A stretch of DNA of 64,000 bases from Streptomyces hyaluromycini (GCF_002217755.1 NZ_BCFL01000016.1:664319-728318); one strand, 5' to 3'; shown: positions 19,676 through 28,733, numbered from the stretch's first letter. A program made the numbers and translations. Notes: generated by a model from the letters alone, not told the origin.

Positions 19676-21112
19676 GTGAGTGACACCCCATTCGGTTTCG
19701 GCCTTCCGCCGGAGGAGCCGGAAGACGGCGACGAGGGCAAGAAGAAGGACCAGCAGAGCGGTGGTGGGCAGGGACCGGCCAACCCGTTCGGTTTCGGCAC
19801 GCCCGGAGGCGGCGGCTTCGGCGGCCCCGGTGCCGACAATCCGTTCGCTGCCATGTTCGGTTCGCTGAACCCCACCGACCTGGGCGCGGCCTTCCAGCAG
19901 CTGGGCCAGATGCTCTCGTACGAGGGCGGCCCGGTGAACTGGGACATGGCCAAGCAGATCGCCCGCCAGACGGTCTCCCAGGGCACCGCGGACGGCGTCA
20001 AGGACGCGAGCGTCGGTCCCGCCGAGCGCACCGCGGTCCAGGAGGCCGTCCGACTGGCCGACCTGTGGCTGGACGACGCGACGTCGCTGCCGTCCGGTTC
20101 CGGTTCGGCCGTGGCGTGGTCGCGCGCGGAGTGGGTCGAGGCGACGCTGCCCGCCTGGCAGGAGCTGGTCGACCCGGTCGCCGAGCGGGTCGGCGCCGCG
20201 ATGGGCGACGTCCTGCCGGAGGAGATGCAGGCCATGGCCGGCCCGCTGATCGGCATGATGCGCTCGATGGGCGGCGCCATGTTCGGCACCCAGATCGGGC
20301 AGGCCGTGGGCGTGCTCGCGGGCGAGGTCGTCGGCTCGACCGACATCGGCCTGCCGCTGAGCCCGGCCGGCAAGGCCGCGCTGCTGCCGGTGAACATCGA
20401 GGCGTTCGGCAAGGACCTCGGCGTGCCGAAGGAGGAGGTGCGGCTGTACCTCGCGCTGCGCGAGGCGGCCCACCAGCGCCTGTTCGCGCACGTGCCGTGG
20501 CTGCGCTCGCACCTGTTCGGCGCGGTCGACGGGTACGCGCGCGGGATCAAGGTCGACACGGCCAAGCTGGAGGACGTGGTCGGCCAGTTCGACCCGCAGA
20601 ACCCCGAGCAGCTCCAGGACGCCCTCCAGCAGGGCATGTTCCAGCCGGAGGACACGCCCGAGCAGAAGGCCGCCCTGGCCCGTCTGGAGACGGCTCTGGC
20701 GCTCGTCGAGGGCTGGGTCGACGCGGTGGTCCACGCGGCCGCGAAGCCGCGCCTGTCGTCCGCCGACGCGCTCCGCGAGACCCTGCGCCGCCGCCGCGCC
20801 ACGGGCGGCCCCGCGGAGCAGACCTTCGCCACCCTGATCGGCCTGGAGCTGCGCCCGCGCCGGCTGCGCGACGCCTCCCGCCTGTGGGCCTCGCTCACGG
20901 ACGCGCGCGGTGTCGACGGCCGGGACGCGCTGTGGGCGCACCCCGACATGCTGCCGACGGCGAGCGACCTGGACGACCCGGACGGCTTCGTCCACCGCGA
21001 GCAGCTGGACTTCTCCGAGCTCGACAAGATGCTCGGTGAGGCCGCGCAGAAGCCCGACCTGCACAAGAAGGACGACCAGGAGGACCAGGCAAAGGGCGAC
21101 GACACCGAGTGA
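19676..21112 (+). CDS. DUF2342 zinc-dependent metalloprotease-like protein
   Basis: This 478-residue protein begins with a Gly/Pro-rich linker (FGFGTPGGGGFGGPG) and has the DUF2342/TIGR03624 core. The key segment LREAAHQRLFAHVPWLRSHL carries the conserved His residues of this zincin-like family. GAGGA before the GTG at 19676 sets the start. It overlaps the following Nudix gene by 4 bases. The M. tuberculosis homologue is Rv3195, in the same neighbourhood. Peptidase activity is annotated by similarity and, as far as I know, unproven. Confidence 0.88.
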   Translation: MSDTPFGFGLPPEEPEDGDEGKKKDQQSGGGQGPANPFGFGTPGGGGFGGPGADNPFAAMFGSLNPTDLGAAFQQLGQMLSYEGGPVNWDMAKQIARQTVSQGTADGVKDASVGPAERTAVQEAVRLADLWLDDATSLPSGSGSAVAWSRAEWVEATLPAWQELVDPVAERVGAAMGDVLPEEMQAMAGPLIGMMRSMGGAMFGTQIGQAVGVLAGEVVGSTDIGLPLSPAGKAALLPVNIEAFGKDLGVPKEEVRLYLALREAAHQRLFAHVPWLRSHLFGAVDGYARGIKVDTAKLEDVVGQFDPQNPEQLQDALQQGMFQPEDTPEQKAALARLETALALVEGWVDAVVHAAAKPRLSSADALRETLRRRRATGGPAEQTFATLIGLELRPRRLRDASRLWASLTDARGVDGRDALWAHPDMLPTASDLDDPDGFVHREQLDFSELDKMLGEAAQKPDLHKKDDQEDQAKGDDTE

Positions 21113-21630
21113 GCCTGTACGACGACGCGGTCCTCGTCCTCAAGGGATACGAGGGCCAGGACGAGCTGCGCCAGGCCTACCTGGACCACCTCGCGGCACA
21201 CCCGGACGGCATGTGGAAGGCCTGTCACGCCGGCCATGTCACGGCGAGCGCGCTGGTCGTCGACCCCGAGCACGGCCGGGTGCTGCTGACCCTCCACAGG
21301 AAACTGCGGATGTGGCTGCAGATGGGCGGTCACTGCGAGCCGGGCGACACCACCCTGGCGGCGGCGGCCCTCCGGGAGGCGACCGAGGAGTCCGGCGTCT
21401 CCGGGCTGACGCTGCTGCCGGGCGGCCCGGTCCGCCTGGACCGGCACCCGATCCCGGCGCCGTGTCACTGGCACTTCGACGTCCAGTACGCGGCCCTCGC
21501 CCCGCGGGGCGCCGCCCACGCGATCAGCGACGAGTCCCTCGACCTGCGCTGGTTCGCCTACGACGAGGTGCCGGAGGTCGCCGACGACTCGGTCGTACGG
21601 CTGCTGGAAGAGACCCGCCCGCGGCTCTGA
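21109..21630 (+). CDS. Nudix hydrolase
   Basis: This 173-residue protein has a full Nudix box, GGHCEPGDTTLAAAALREAT followed by EESG (about residues 73-95), matching GX5EX7REUXEEXGU. It hydrolyses a nucleoside-diphosphate-linked substrate that cannot be named from sequence; conserved HWHFDVQY and a DLRWF element follow. The GTG start at 21109 overlaps the upstream stop as GTGA, so translation is coupled to the DUF2342 gene. The pair is transcribed toward the AIM24 operon. Confidence 0.92.
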   Translation: MSLYDDAVLVLKGYEGQDELRQAYLDHLAAHPDGMWKACHAGHVTASALVVDPEHGRVLLTLHRKLRMWLQMGGHCEPGDTTLAAAALREATEESGVSGLTLLPGGPVRLDRHPIPAPCHWHFDVQYAALAPRGAAHAISDESLDLRWFAYDEVPEVADDSVVRLLEETRPRL

Positions 21631-21660
21631 CCTGGAGCTTCTGGAGACATCGGCGCATGT

Positions 21661-21694
21661 GTAAGGGGCGCCCGCACTGGTGGGCGCCCCTTAC
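21661..21694. terminator. Bidirectional terminator between the Nudix and AIM24 genes
   Basis: A perfect 13-bp inverted repeat, GTAAGGGGCGCCC with GGGCGCCCCTTAC, around an 8-base loop lies between convergent genes. Confidence 0.85.
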
Positions 21695-21726
21695 CTTTCA
21701 GGCCCTTCAGGGGCCCTTTCGGGCTC

Positions 21727-22482
21727 TCAGCTCCAGACGTTGCCCTGGTTCATGCCGCGCGCACCCTGCTGGCCCATGCCGAACTGGGCGGCGACGCCCT
21801 GACCGATCTGGGCGTGCTGCGGAGGCAGCAGTTCACTCGGCTGGACCAACGCGAAGCCACTTCCCATGAAGCTCAGCTCCCAGCCCTCCCCGCTGCTGCC
21901 CCGGCGCCGCCACACGCCCGAGGAGTGCGTCTGGGCCTGCATCTGGACGCGCAGCCCGGTGGACCAGGCGACGATCGCGTCGGCGTCGCAGTTGACGTAC
22001 TTGTCGGGCGTGACCTGCATCAGCAGCGGCGCGCCGGAGGTCATCAGGGCGACCTGGCCGCGTCCGGTGATGTTGAGCTGGTACTTCCCGGACCCGGAGA
22101 TGCCGTAGAGGCTGTCGACGGCGACGACCTCGTAGTGCAGCGAGGAGTCCATGGCGAGGACGTAGCCGCTGTCCACGGTCAGGCCGTCCTGCTCGACGTC
22201 CAGGACGTGGATGTGCTGGGCGAGGTTGGCGAAGTAGACCGTGCCCTGCCCGTGGCAGCGCATCAGGTCCAGGCCCTCGCCGGTGTACGCACGCGCGCGT
22301 GCCTGGTTGTGGCCCTGGTACTCGGCGTCGAACTCGACGAGCCCCTGGTAGGCGACCATGGTGCCCTTGCGGGCGAGGATGTCGTCATGGCCCTCCAGGA
22401 CGACCCGCAGCATCTGCTTGTTCTGCAGGCTGTAGCGGCCTGGGGCCTGGGAGTCGTTGAAGGCGAAAAGCGGGCTCTGCAT
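21727..22482 (-). CDS. AIM24 family protein (third gene of TerD-AIM24 operon)
   Basis: This 251-residue protein is all-beta and of the AIM24/TIGR00266 family, related to yeast mitochondrial-biogenesis AIM24. Typical blocks are QMLRVVLEGHDDILARKGTM, GLDLMRCHGQGTVYFANLAQ and VTPDKYVNCDADAIVAWS. The C-terminus is Gln/Gly-rich. AGGAAACC precedes the ATG at 22482, and the gene follows the second AIM24 gene by 17 bases. The biochemical role is unknown; members have been linked only loosely to membranes and stress. Confidence 0.87.
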   Translation of the reverse strand: MQSPLFAFNDSQAPGRYSLQNKQMLRVVLEGHDDILARKGTMVAYQGLVEFDAEYQGHNQARARAYTGEGLDLMRCHGQGTVYFANLAQHIHVLDVEQDGLTVDSGYVLAMDSSLHYEVVAVDSLYGISGSGKYQLNITGRGQVALMTSGAPLLMQVTPDKYVNCDADAIVAWSTGLRVQMQAQTHSSGVWRRRGSSGEGWELSFMGSGFALVQPSELLPPQHAQIGQGVAAQFGMGQQGARGMNQGNVWS

Positions 22483-22499
22483 GGTTTCCTGACTCCCCC

Positions 22500-23180
22500 T
22501 CAGCCCCGGAACCGGAGGCGGTCGGTGCTGTCCTCGCTGGGCTGGACGACGACGATGCCCTGGCCGGAGAAGGCCATCTGGTAGGCCTCGCCGCTGCCCC
22601 GGCCGATCAGCGACTGCGCCTTGAAGCTGCGCTTGCCCTTGACCTTGAGGTTCGGGGACCAGGCGACCAGCGCGTCCGGGTCGACGTACGTCTCGTCCTC
22701 GCCGCCTCCGCAGTCGACGACGATCGGCTTGCCCCGGGAGGTCAGCGCGACCCAGCCCTGGCCGGAGATCTTGGTGTTCCACAGGCCCTGACCGGCGAAC
22801 TTCGCCAGGCCCTTGACCCGCTCCACGCCCCACGTCAGATGCGCGTCGAAGGCGAGCAGGTTGGTGGCGTTGACGGAGATGCCGTCGCCGTTGAGGTTGA
22901 TGACGACGACGTTCGCGCCGTAGTCGGCGAGGTAGAGCAGACCGTCGCCGGAGCACTTCATCAGCGGCGCGCCTTCGCCGGTCATCCAGTCCCGGGCGAT
23001 CTGGCGCACGGCCGGCGGGTTGGGTTCGTACTGCACGAAGCCCTCGTAGGCGACCATCGACCCCACGCGCGCGAGGAGGTCGTTCCCGGTCTGCATGGCG
23101 ACCTTGAGCATGTGGTCGCCGTGGTTGTCCATGCGGGCGGTGACGGGTGCGGGGGCGTAGCCCGCGAGCGGCTGGTTCAT
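22500..23180 (-). CDS. AIM24 family protein (second gene)
   Basis: This 226-residue AIM24 paralogue has HMLKVAMQTGNDLLARVGSM, EGAPLMKCSGDGLLYLADYG and VDPDALVAWSPNLKVK in the same order as its neighbours. GGGAG at a normal distance supports the ATG at 23180, eleven bases after the TerD-AIM24 stop. Identity with the flanking copies looks moderate, suggesting old duplication and specialisation. Confidence 0.87.
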   Translation of the reverse strand: MNQPLAGYAPAPVTARMDNHGDHMLKVAMQTGNDLLARVGSMVAYEGFVQYEPNPPAVRQIARDWMTGEGAPLMKCSGDGLLYLADYGANVVVINLNGDGISVNATNLLAFDAHLTWGVERVKGLAKFAGQGLWNTKISGQGWVALTSRGKPIVVDCGGGEDETYVDPDALVAWSPNLKVKGKRSFKAQSLIGRGSGEAYQMAFSGQGIVVVQPSEDSTDRLRFRG

Positions 23181-23191
23181 GACGGGCTCCC

Positions 23192-24844
23192 TCAGACCTC
23201 GTACGGCTGGACGACGATGAAGTTGCCGGGCGCGCCACGGAACTGGAGGTTGACGCTCTCTCCGGTGTCACCCGGGTAGGCGTTGCGGCGCATCCGGACC
23301 TGACTGGAGACGATCACCTGCGAGGCGGCCGACCAGGCGACGACCGCGTTGCAGTCGGCGAAGGTCGTCGGGGTCACGGGCAGCACCACGGGCGTGCCGT
23401 GTGTCTTGACGACGATCGTGCCGGTGCCCTGGAACTGCATCGTGAACAGCGCGCCGCCGGGGATGCCGTGTCCCTCGATCCGGCGGACCTCGTACTGGAG
23501 GCTCTCGTCGAAGGCGAGGACGCTTTCGGCGGAGACGCAGATCGCGTCACCCTGGAGTTCGACGGGGTGCAGATTCGCGGAGTTCTCGGCGTAGAACACC
23601 TGGCCGTTGCCGGTGCAGCGCATCAGCTGCATCTCCTGGCCGGTGGCGTTGCCGACGATCCGGCCGGCGAATCCGGCGCCCTTGTAGCTGAAGTCGACCT
23701 TGCCCTGGTAGAGCACCATGCTGCCCTGCCGGGCCAGCACCGGCTGGCCGCCGATGCCGAGGTCGACGCGGATGAGCTTGCTGTTCTGCGGGGTCCAGCG
23801 CTGCCCGGTGGGCGTCTCCTTGAACTTCTGGAGCGCCGCACCGACACCGGCACCGCCCTGGGGAGCGCCCTGCGGGACCGCGTAGGTCTGCTGCCCCTGC
23901 ACGGGGACCTGGCCGAACGGCGGCTGCTGACCGTAGCCCGGGGGCGGGGTCGGGGCCTGGGGCGCCTGCGGGTATCCGGGCGGCGGGCCCGGAGCCTGCG
24001 GGGGCGCCGGGTGCTGCCCGTAGCCGGGCGGGGCGGGCGGCTGACCGTAGGGTGCGGGCGCCGGGGACGGGGGCGGCACCATGCCGGGCGCCGACGGGGT
24101 CAACGGGGCGATGATGGTGGGCGCATGGTGCACGTTCGAAGCCGGCACCGGACCGGGGGCCGGCGGCGGGGTGAAGCCCTGGGGGGCGGGCGCGGGCGTC
24201 GGGGTGGACGCGGGAGCCGGCGTCGGCGCGGAGGGAGCCCCGAACGCCGGCGGCGCGAAGCCGGGCGCGGACCCGGTCTGCGGCTGCTGCGGTTCCGGCG
24301 CGGCGGGCGCCTCGTCCTCCGCCACCTCGCCGCCGAAGTTCTTCAGGAGCGCCTCCAGACCACCGTCGAAGCCCTGGCCGACGGCGGCGAAGCGCCACAC
24401 GTCCTTCAGGTAGAAGTCGCCGAGCATCACGGCGCGCTCGGTGGAGAACTCCGAGCCGTTGAAGGAGTACCGGGCCACCTCCTCGCCGCCCGCGACGATC
24501 CGGATGTATCCGGGCGCGACCTGCGACATCTGCCCGGCACCGTCGATGGTCGCCGTGAACGCCAGCTTCTGGATCTGCGACGGGATCCGGTCCAGCGTGA
24601 CCCGGAAGGACTCGGTGTCGCCCGCCTGCGCACCCAGCAGCTGGATGGACTCCTCGGGCGACTTCGGCTGGTTGAAGAAGACGAAGTACCGGTCGTCCGA
24701 CAGCCGTTCGTCGGCGTCGAGGCCGAAGCAACTGATGTCGAAGGTCAGTCCGGGGCCGGCGATCTGCACGCCTACGTACAGATCCGTGCCCGCCGTGAGG
24801 TCACTGATCCTGGCCTTGTGGCCGCGTTGGAATTCCCTGGCCAT
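23192..24844 (-). CDS. TerD-AIM24 fusion protein
   Basis: This 550-residue two-domain protein has residues 1-185 as a TerD domain (FDISCFGLDADERLSDDRYF, with the acidic Ca-binding loop DADERLSDDR, and RAVMLGDFYLKDVWRFAAVG). Residues 190-335 are a Pro/Ala/Gly-rich linker with repeated YGQPP/PPGYG motifs, and about residues 345-550 are an AIM24 domain. TerD proteins bind calcium and belong to tellurite/stress-response systems. It heads a three-gene operon with two stand-alone AIM24 proteins. No TerA, TerC or TerZ lies nearby, so classical tellurite resistance is not implied. Confidence 0.88.
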   Translation of the reverse strand: MAREFQRGHKARISDLTAGTDLYVGVQIAGPGLTFDISCFGLDADERLSDDRYFVFFNQPKSPEESIQLLGAQAGDTESFRVTLDRIPSQIQKLAFTATIDGAGQMSQVAPGYIRIVAGGEEVARYSFNGSEFSTERAVMLGDFYLKDVWRFAAVGQGFDGGLEALLKNFGGEVAEDEAPAAPEPQQPQTGSAPGFAPPAFGAPSAPTPAPASTPTPAPAPQGFTPPPAPGPVPASNVHHAPTIIAPLTPSAPGMVPPPSPAPAPYGQPPAPPGYGQHPAPPQAPGPPPGYPQAPQAPTPPPGYGQQPPFGQVPVQGQQTYAVPQGAPQGGAGVGAALQKFKETPTGQRWTPQNSKLIRVDLGIGGQPVLARQGSMVLYQGKVDFSYKGAGFAGRIVGNATGQEMQLMRCTGNGQVFYAENSANLHPVELQGDAICVSAESVLAFDESLQYEVRRIEGHGIPGGALFTMQFQGTGTIVVKTHGTPVVLPVTPTTFADCNAVVAWSAASQVIVSSQVRMRRNAYPGDTGESVNLQFRGAPGNFIVVQPYEV

Positions 24845-24981
24845 GCGTTACGACCGTCCCCCATCCCGAATGTGAGTGCGTCGCGCCAGGCTAACGGCTA
24901 ACTCGGACATCGGAAGAAGTCGGTACAGACCCGGTACACAACCGCGCTCAGCGACCCCGGAGGGAGCGCTTCCGGGGTGTG

Positions 24982-25578
24982 TCACTCATCACGCGCGCCG
25001 GGCACCTGGGGCAGCCGGTCGGCCGCGACCACCCCTTCGAGGTAGCCGCGGGCCCGCTCGGTCCGCGGGTACGCCTCCAGCAGCCGCCAGAACCCGGGGC
25101 CGTGCCCGGGCACCAGCAGATGCGCCAGTTCATGGCAGAGCACGTAGTCGACGACGTACTCGGGCATGCCCTGGAGCCGGTGCGAGAGACGGATGCTGCC
25201 CTCGGACGGGGTGCACGAGCCCCAGCGGGTGTTCTGGTTGGTGACCCAGCGCACCGAGGCGGGGCGGGCCCGGCCGCCGAAGTACTGGGCCGACAGCCGC
25301 TCGGCGCGCTCGGCCAGTTCGGCGTCGCCCAGCACTCGCCTGCTCTCCTGGGCGGCGAGTTTGTTGAGCATGACGGTCACCCAGCGTTTTTCCTCCGCCT
25401 CGGACATCCGGGCGGGGATCAGCACGACGGTGCGATCGCCCTCGCGGTACGCGGAAACGGTCCGGCGGCGCCGGGCGCTTCTGCGAACCTCGATCGCGCT
25501 CGCCCCCAAGCCGCTGGGCGGCTGGCTCGTCGTGCTGCGCTGTGGCTTTCCGGCGCGGTGCAGTGGGTCGGCGGGCAC
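24982..25578 (-). CDS. YgjP/DUF45-type M48-like metallopeptidase
   Basis: This 198-residue protein has the zinc site CHELAHLLVPGHGPGFW (HExxH plus downstream His, about residues 146-162) and the DUF45 signature WGSCTPSEGSIRLSHRL. SprT/YgjP-like proteins are small cytosolic metalloproteins of largely unknown substrate. The N-terminus is basic (RRSARRRRTVSAY). The GTG at 25578 is the longest start, without a clear ribosome-binding site, so initiation could be internal. It lies upstream of the TerD-AIM24 operon with a 137-base gap that probably holds that operon's promoter. Confidence 0.85.
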   Translation of the reverse strand: MPADPLHRAGKPQRSTTSQPPSGLGASAIEVRRSARRRRTVSAYREGDRTVVLIPARMSEAEEKRWVTVMLNKLAAQESRRVLGDAELAERAERLSAQYFGGRARPASVRWVTNQNTRWGSCTPSEGSIRLSHRLQGMPEYVVDYVLCHELAHLLVPGHGPGFWRLLEAYPRTERARGYLEGVVAADRLPQVPGARDE

Positions 25579-25804
25579 GCCCCGACGTTACCCGCTGCAC
25601 ATGCGGGAAGTCCCGGGTCCGGGACGGTTCGGTGCCGATCCCCCACCATGCGTTTGATTTGTACGACGAATACCCACTACCTGTGGACAACTTTCGGCAC
25701 CCACCGGGAGGCCCGGGCATGCTGGCACTCGTCGGCGGAGCGTGACCGGCTCCATCGGCACTCGGGGATGTTCTGTGACCTTTCGACAGATACGGGGGCC
25801 TGTC

Positions 25805-27010
25805 ATGCATCCGTTGGTGAAGCCCGCGCTGCGGCGCGGCTGGCGCGATCTCAACACCGTGCAGTTCGGGATGACTCCCGCGCACGCGATGACACTGGGG
25901 CCGATGGACACGGCGACCGGGAGCTTCCTGGACCTGCTCAACGGCGCCCGGGGGCTCGCGCTGCTGCGCGAGGAGGGACGCCGCATGGACCTGCCGGACG
26001 GTCATGTCGACGCTCTGGTGGAACGGCTGTCCCGGGCCGGGCTCGTCGACGACGCACTCGGCGGCGGGCCGGCGGCGCAGGCGTTGCGCGAGAAGAAGGA
26101 GGTGCTGGAGCGGCTGCGTCCCGATCTCGCCTCGCTCTCCCTGATCACTCCGGAGCCCGGTGGCGCGATCGGCCGGCTGGCGGCCCGGCGCGCGCTGCGG
26201 GTGCGGGTGCAGGGCGCGGGCCGGGTCGGTGTCACGCTGGCCGCGCTGCTGTCGGGCGCGGGCGTCGGCGAGGTCGACGTGCGGGACGTGGGTCGCGTCC
26301 AGCCATGGGACGTGGCGTCGGGCGGGCTGCCCGCGGAGGCGATCGGCGAGCGCCGCGACGAGGCCGCGCGCAGAGTCGTCCGCCGGGCGGCCCCGGACCG
26401 CCCGCCCCGCCGCCCGGACCCGTCGGCGGAGGAGCCGGGCCTCGCACTGGTGATCATCGCCCCGCGCGACGACGTGCTGGTGCACGCCCCGGACGCGCGC
26501 GCCGCCGAACCGCTCATGGCCTCGGGGACCCCCCATCTCTACACGGGAGTCGTGGAGGGCACCGGCGTGGTCGGCCCCCTCGTCCTGCCCGGTGGGACAG
26601 GGTGCGCCCGCTGCCTGCACGAGCACCGCACGGACCGGGATCCGGCCTGGCCGCGCCTGATCGCCCAGTGGCGGTCCGGGCAGGCCCGCCGGGTGGCCGC
26701 CTGCGATCTGACGCTGGCGACGGCCGTGGCCGGGCTGGCCGCCTCGCACGCCCTGGCCTTCCTCGACGGAGAATCGCCGGCCGGCGCCGGGGCGCGCTGG
26801 GAGGTGTCCGTGCCGGCTCTGCACTGGCACGCGCGGCCGGTCTGGCCGCACCCCGCATGCCCGTGCGGGGCCGCGGAGAAAGCTAAGGGGGAACACTCCT
26901 CAACCAACGGGGATCCACACGCGACAATGGTGGTGCAACGGCCGTCGGCGGAGCGAGGACAGCACGCGGACGCGGCACGGCCGACTGGGACTTGGAGGGC
27001 GCATGTCTGA
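25805..27010 (+). CDS. E1-like ThiF-family protein with RRE-like N-terminus
   Basis: In this 401-residue protein, residues 1-90 resemble the leader-binding winged-helix (RRE/PqqD-like) region of azole/TOMM E1-like proteins (HPLVKPALRRGWRDLNTVQF, then ARGLALLREEGRRM). About residues 120-330 are a ThiF/E1 Rossmann domain (VRVQGAGRVGVTLAALLSG, with GxGRxG in place of GxGGxG). Cys pairs CARC and CPC could bind zinc. There is no YcaO, dehydrogenase or precursor peptide nearby, so an azole-peptide cluster is not supported. It overlaps the AarF kinase gene by 8 bases. The longer frame from 25742 is possible, but MHPLVKP fits the family start. Confidence 0.75.
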   Translation: MHPLVKPALRRGWRDLNTVQFGMTPAHAMTLGPMDTATGSFLDLLNGARGLALLREEGRRMDLPDGHVDALVERLSRAGLVDDALGGGPAAQALREKKEVLERLRPDLASLSLITPEPGGAIGRLAARRALRVRVQGAGRVGVTLAALLSGAGVGEVDVRDVGRVQPWDVASGGLPAEAIGERRDEAARRVVRRAAPDRPPRRPDPSAEEPGLALVIIAPRDDVLVHAPDARAAEPLMASGTPHLYTGVVEGTGVVGPLVLPGGTGCARCLHEHRTDRDPAWPRLIAQWRSGQARRVAACDLTLATAVAGLAASHALAFLDGESPAGAGARWEVSVPALHWHARPVWPHPACPCGAAEKAKGEHSSTNGDPHATMVVQRPSAERGQHADAARPTGTWRAHV

Positions 27011-28376
27011 TCTTCCCCGGAAGGCGGTCACCCGGACCGCCAAGCTCGCCGCGCTCCCGCTCGGCTTCGCCGGCCGGGCGACCTGGGGTCTGGGCAAGCG
27101 CATCGTGGGCGAGTCCGCGGAGATCGTCGGCCGGGAGCTGCAACAGCGCACCGCGGAGCAACTGTTCAAAGTCCTGGGCGAGTTGAAGGGAGGGGCGATG
27201 AAGTTCGGGCAGGCCATGTCCGTCTTCGAGTCGGCCCTCCCGGAGGAGGTCGCCGGCCCCTACCGGGCGGCTCTCACGAAACTCCAGGACGCCGCGCCGC
27301 CGATGCCCACCCGCACCGTGCACTCGGTGCTCACCGAGCGTCTCGGGGAGGACTGGCGGGAGCTGTTCCTGGAGTTCGAGGACAAGCCCTCGGCGGCGGC
27401 CTCGATCGGTCAGGTGCACCGGGCGGTGTGGCAGGACGGCCGGGTGGTGGCGGTCAAGGTGCAGTACCCGGGAGCCGGCGAGGCCCTCCTGTCCGACCTG
27501 GGACAACTGAGCCGCTTCGCCCGCCTGTTGGGTCCGCTGATCCCCGGTATGGACATCAAGCCGCTGATCGCGGAGCTGCGCGACCGGGTCTCCGAGGAGC
27601 TGGACTACTCCCTGGAGGCGCAGGCCCAGACGGCGCACGCGGAGGAGTTCGAGGGCGACCCCGATGTGGTGGTGCCCGCGGTGGTGCACCAGTGCGACCA
27701 GGTCCTGGTCACGGAGTGGATCGACGGGATACCGCTCTCCGAGATCATCTCGGCGGGTACCCAGGAGCAGCGCGACCGGGCCGGTCAGCTCCTGGCCCGG
27801 TTCCTGTTCTCGGGCCCGGCCCGCACCGGCCTTCTGCACGCCGACCCGCACCCCGGCAATTTCCGCCTGCTGCCCGGTGCACCGGAGGACGAGGAGGAGT
27901 GGCGCCTCGGTGTGCTGGACTTCGGCACCGTCGACCGCCTCTCCGGCGGCCTGCCCAGCCCGATCGGCGACTCCCTGCGGATGACGCTGGACGGTGACGC
28001 CGAGGCGGTCTACGAGCTGCTGTGCGCGGAAGGGTTCGTCAAGGAGTCCATAGAGCTGGACCCCGACGCCGTCCTGGACTATCTGCTGCCGATCATCGAA
28101 CCGGCCCAGGTCGACGAGTTCACCTTCACCCGCAACTGGATGCGCAGCCAGGCGGCCCGCATCGCAGACCCCCGCAACCCCGCCCACCAGCTGGGCAAGC
28201 AGCTCAACCTGCCGCCGGCCTACCTCCTCATACACCGGGTGACCCTGAGCACCATCGGCGTGCTGTGCCAGCTGGGTGCGACGGTACGGCTGCGGGAGGA
28301 GCTGGAGGCGTGGCTGCCCGGGTTCGTGCCCGAGGAGCTCGAAGAAGAGACCGAGGCGGCCGTGGAGGCGCAGTAG
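27003..28376 (+). CDS. ABC1/AarF (UbiB)-family atypical kinase
   Basis: This 457-residue protein has the UbiB/ADCK hallmarks: the inhibitory KxGQ motif in GGAMKFGQAMSVFESALPEE, the Ala-rich nucleotide loop SAAASIGQVHRA, the catalytic HADPHPGNF, and DFGTVD as the DFG motif. In other bacteria these proteins support ubiquinone or other lipid pathways. Actinobacteria lack ubiquinone, so the substrate is unknown. GGAGG four bases upstream of the ATG sets the start, and the overlap with the E1-like gene implies co-expression. The M. tuberculosis homologue Rv3197 also lies next to whiB7. Confidence 0.93.
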   Translation: MSDLPRKAVTRTAKLAALPLGFAGRATWGLGKRIVGESAEIVGRELQQRTAEQLFKVLGELKGGAMKFGQAMSVFESALPEEVAGPYRAALTKLQDAAPPMPTRTVHSVLTERLGEDWRELFLEFEDKPSAAASIGQVHRAVWQDGRVVAVKVQYPGAGEALLSDLGQLSRFARLLGPLIPGMDIKPLIAELRDRVSEELDYSLEAQAQTAHAEEFEGDPDVVVPAVVHQCDQVLVTEWIDGIPLSEIISAGTQEQRDRAGQLLARFLFSGPARTGLLHADPHPGNFRLLPGAPEDEEEWRLGVLDFGTVDRLSGGLPSPIGDSLRMTLDGDAEAVYELLCAEGFVKESIELDPDAVLDYLLPIIEPAQVDEFTFTRNWMRSQAARIADPRNPAHQLGKQLNLPPAYLLIHRVTLSTIGVLCQLGATVRLREELEAWLPGFVPEELEEETEAAVEAQ

Positions 28377-28386
28377 GGGGCGGTGT

Positions 28387-28599
28387 TCACCACCAGGACG
28401 AATCGAGCCGGCCCTCGATCGCTCTGAGGTTCTCCCTGGAGCATGTGTCGCAGAAGAACTGGCGGACGCCGTTCTCCACGGAGCACGTCCAGGTGGTGGG
28501 CTGGGGGCCGTCGGCCGGGGTGCCGCAGCAGGCGCACACGAGCGGGTGGGGCTCCGTGGTGGAGCCGCCGTGATCACTGCCTCCGGAAAGACTTGTCAC
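28387..28599 (-). CDS. Small zinc-ribbon-like protein
   Basis: This protein of about 70 residues has two CxxC knuckles, VCACCGTPADGP and FFCDTCSRENLRAIEGR, the pattern of a small zinc ribbon. The usual actinobacterial version carries TWTCSVENG between the knuckles, as here. The GTG at 28599 is my choice; it has only a distant GGAG and the frame opens to 28644. It converges on the AarF kinase gene with a 10-base gap. Function unknown. Confidence 0.72.
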   Translation of the reverse strand: MTSLSGGSDHGGSTTEPHPLVCACCGTPADGPQPTTWTCSVENGVRQFFCDTCSRENLRAIEGRLDSSWW

Positions 28600-28643
28600 C
28601 CGGTGACGATAACTCCGCGGCGCGGATCCGCCGGGACAACGCA

Positions 28644-28683
28644 CCGCGGGGGCCGGTCCGTTCGGCCGGACCGGCCCCCGCGG
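28644..28683 (-). terminator. Terminator after the wblC operon
   Basis: A perfect 16-bp inverted repeat (28644-28659 with 28668-28683) around an 8-base loop lies 50 bases past the last gene of the wblC transcript. Confidence 0.8.
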
Positions 28684-28733
28684 GGAGCATTCGCCTCCCG
28701 GGGTCGGGAGGCCACCGCTTCAGGTGTACTGGG

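Noticed and set aside
23192..24844. Tellurite-resistance island
   Set aside because: Only a TerD domain fused to AIM24 is present; TerA, TerC and TerZ are missing and the flanks are core genes.
25805..27010. Azole-peptide (TOMM) biosynthetic cluster
   Set aside because: Only the E1-like protein is present; there is no YcaO, dehydrogenase or precursor peptide within reach.
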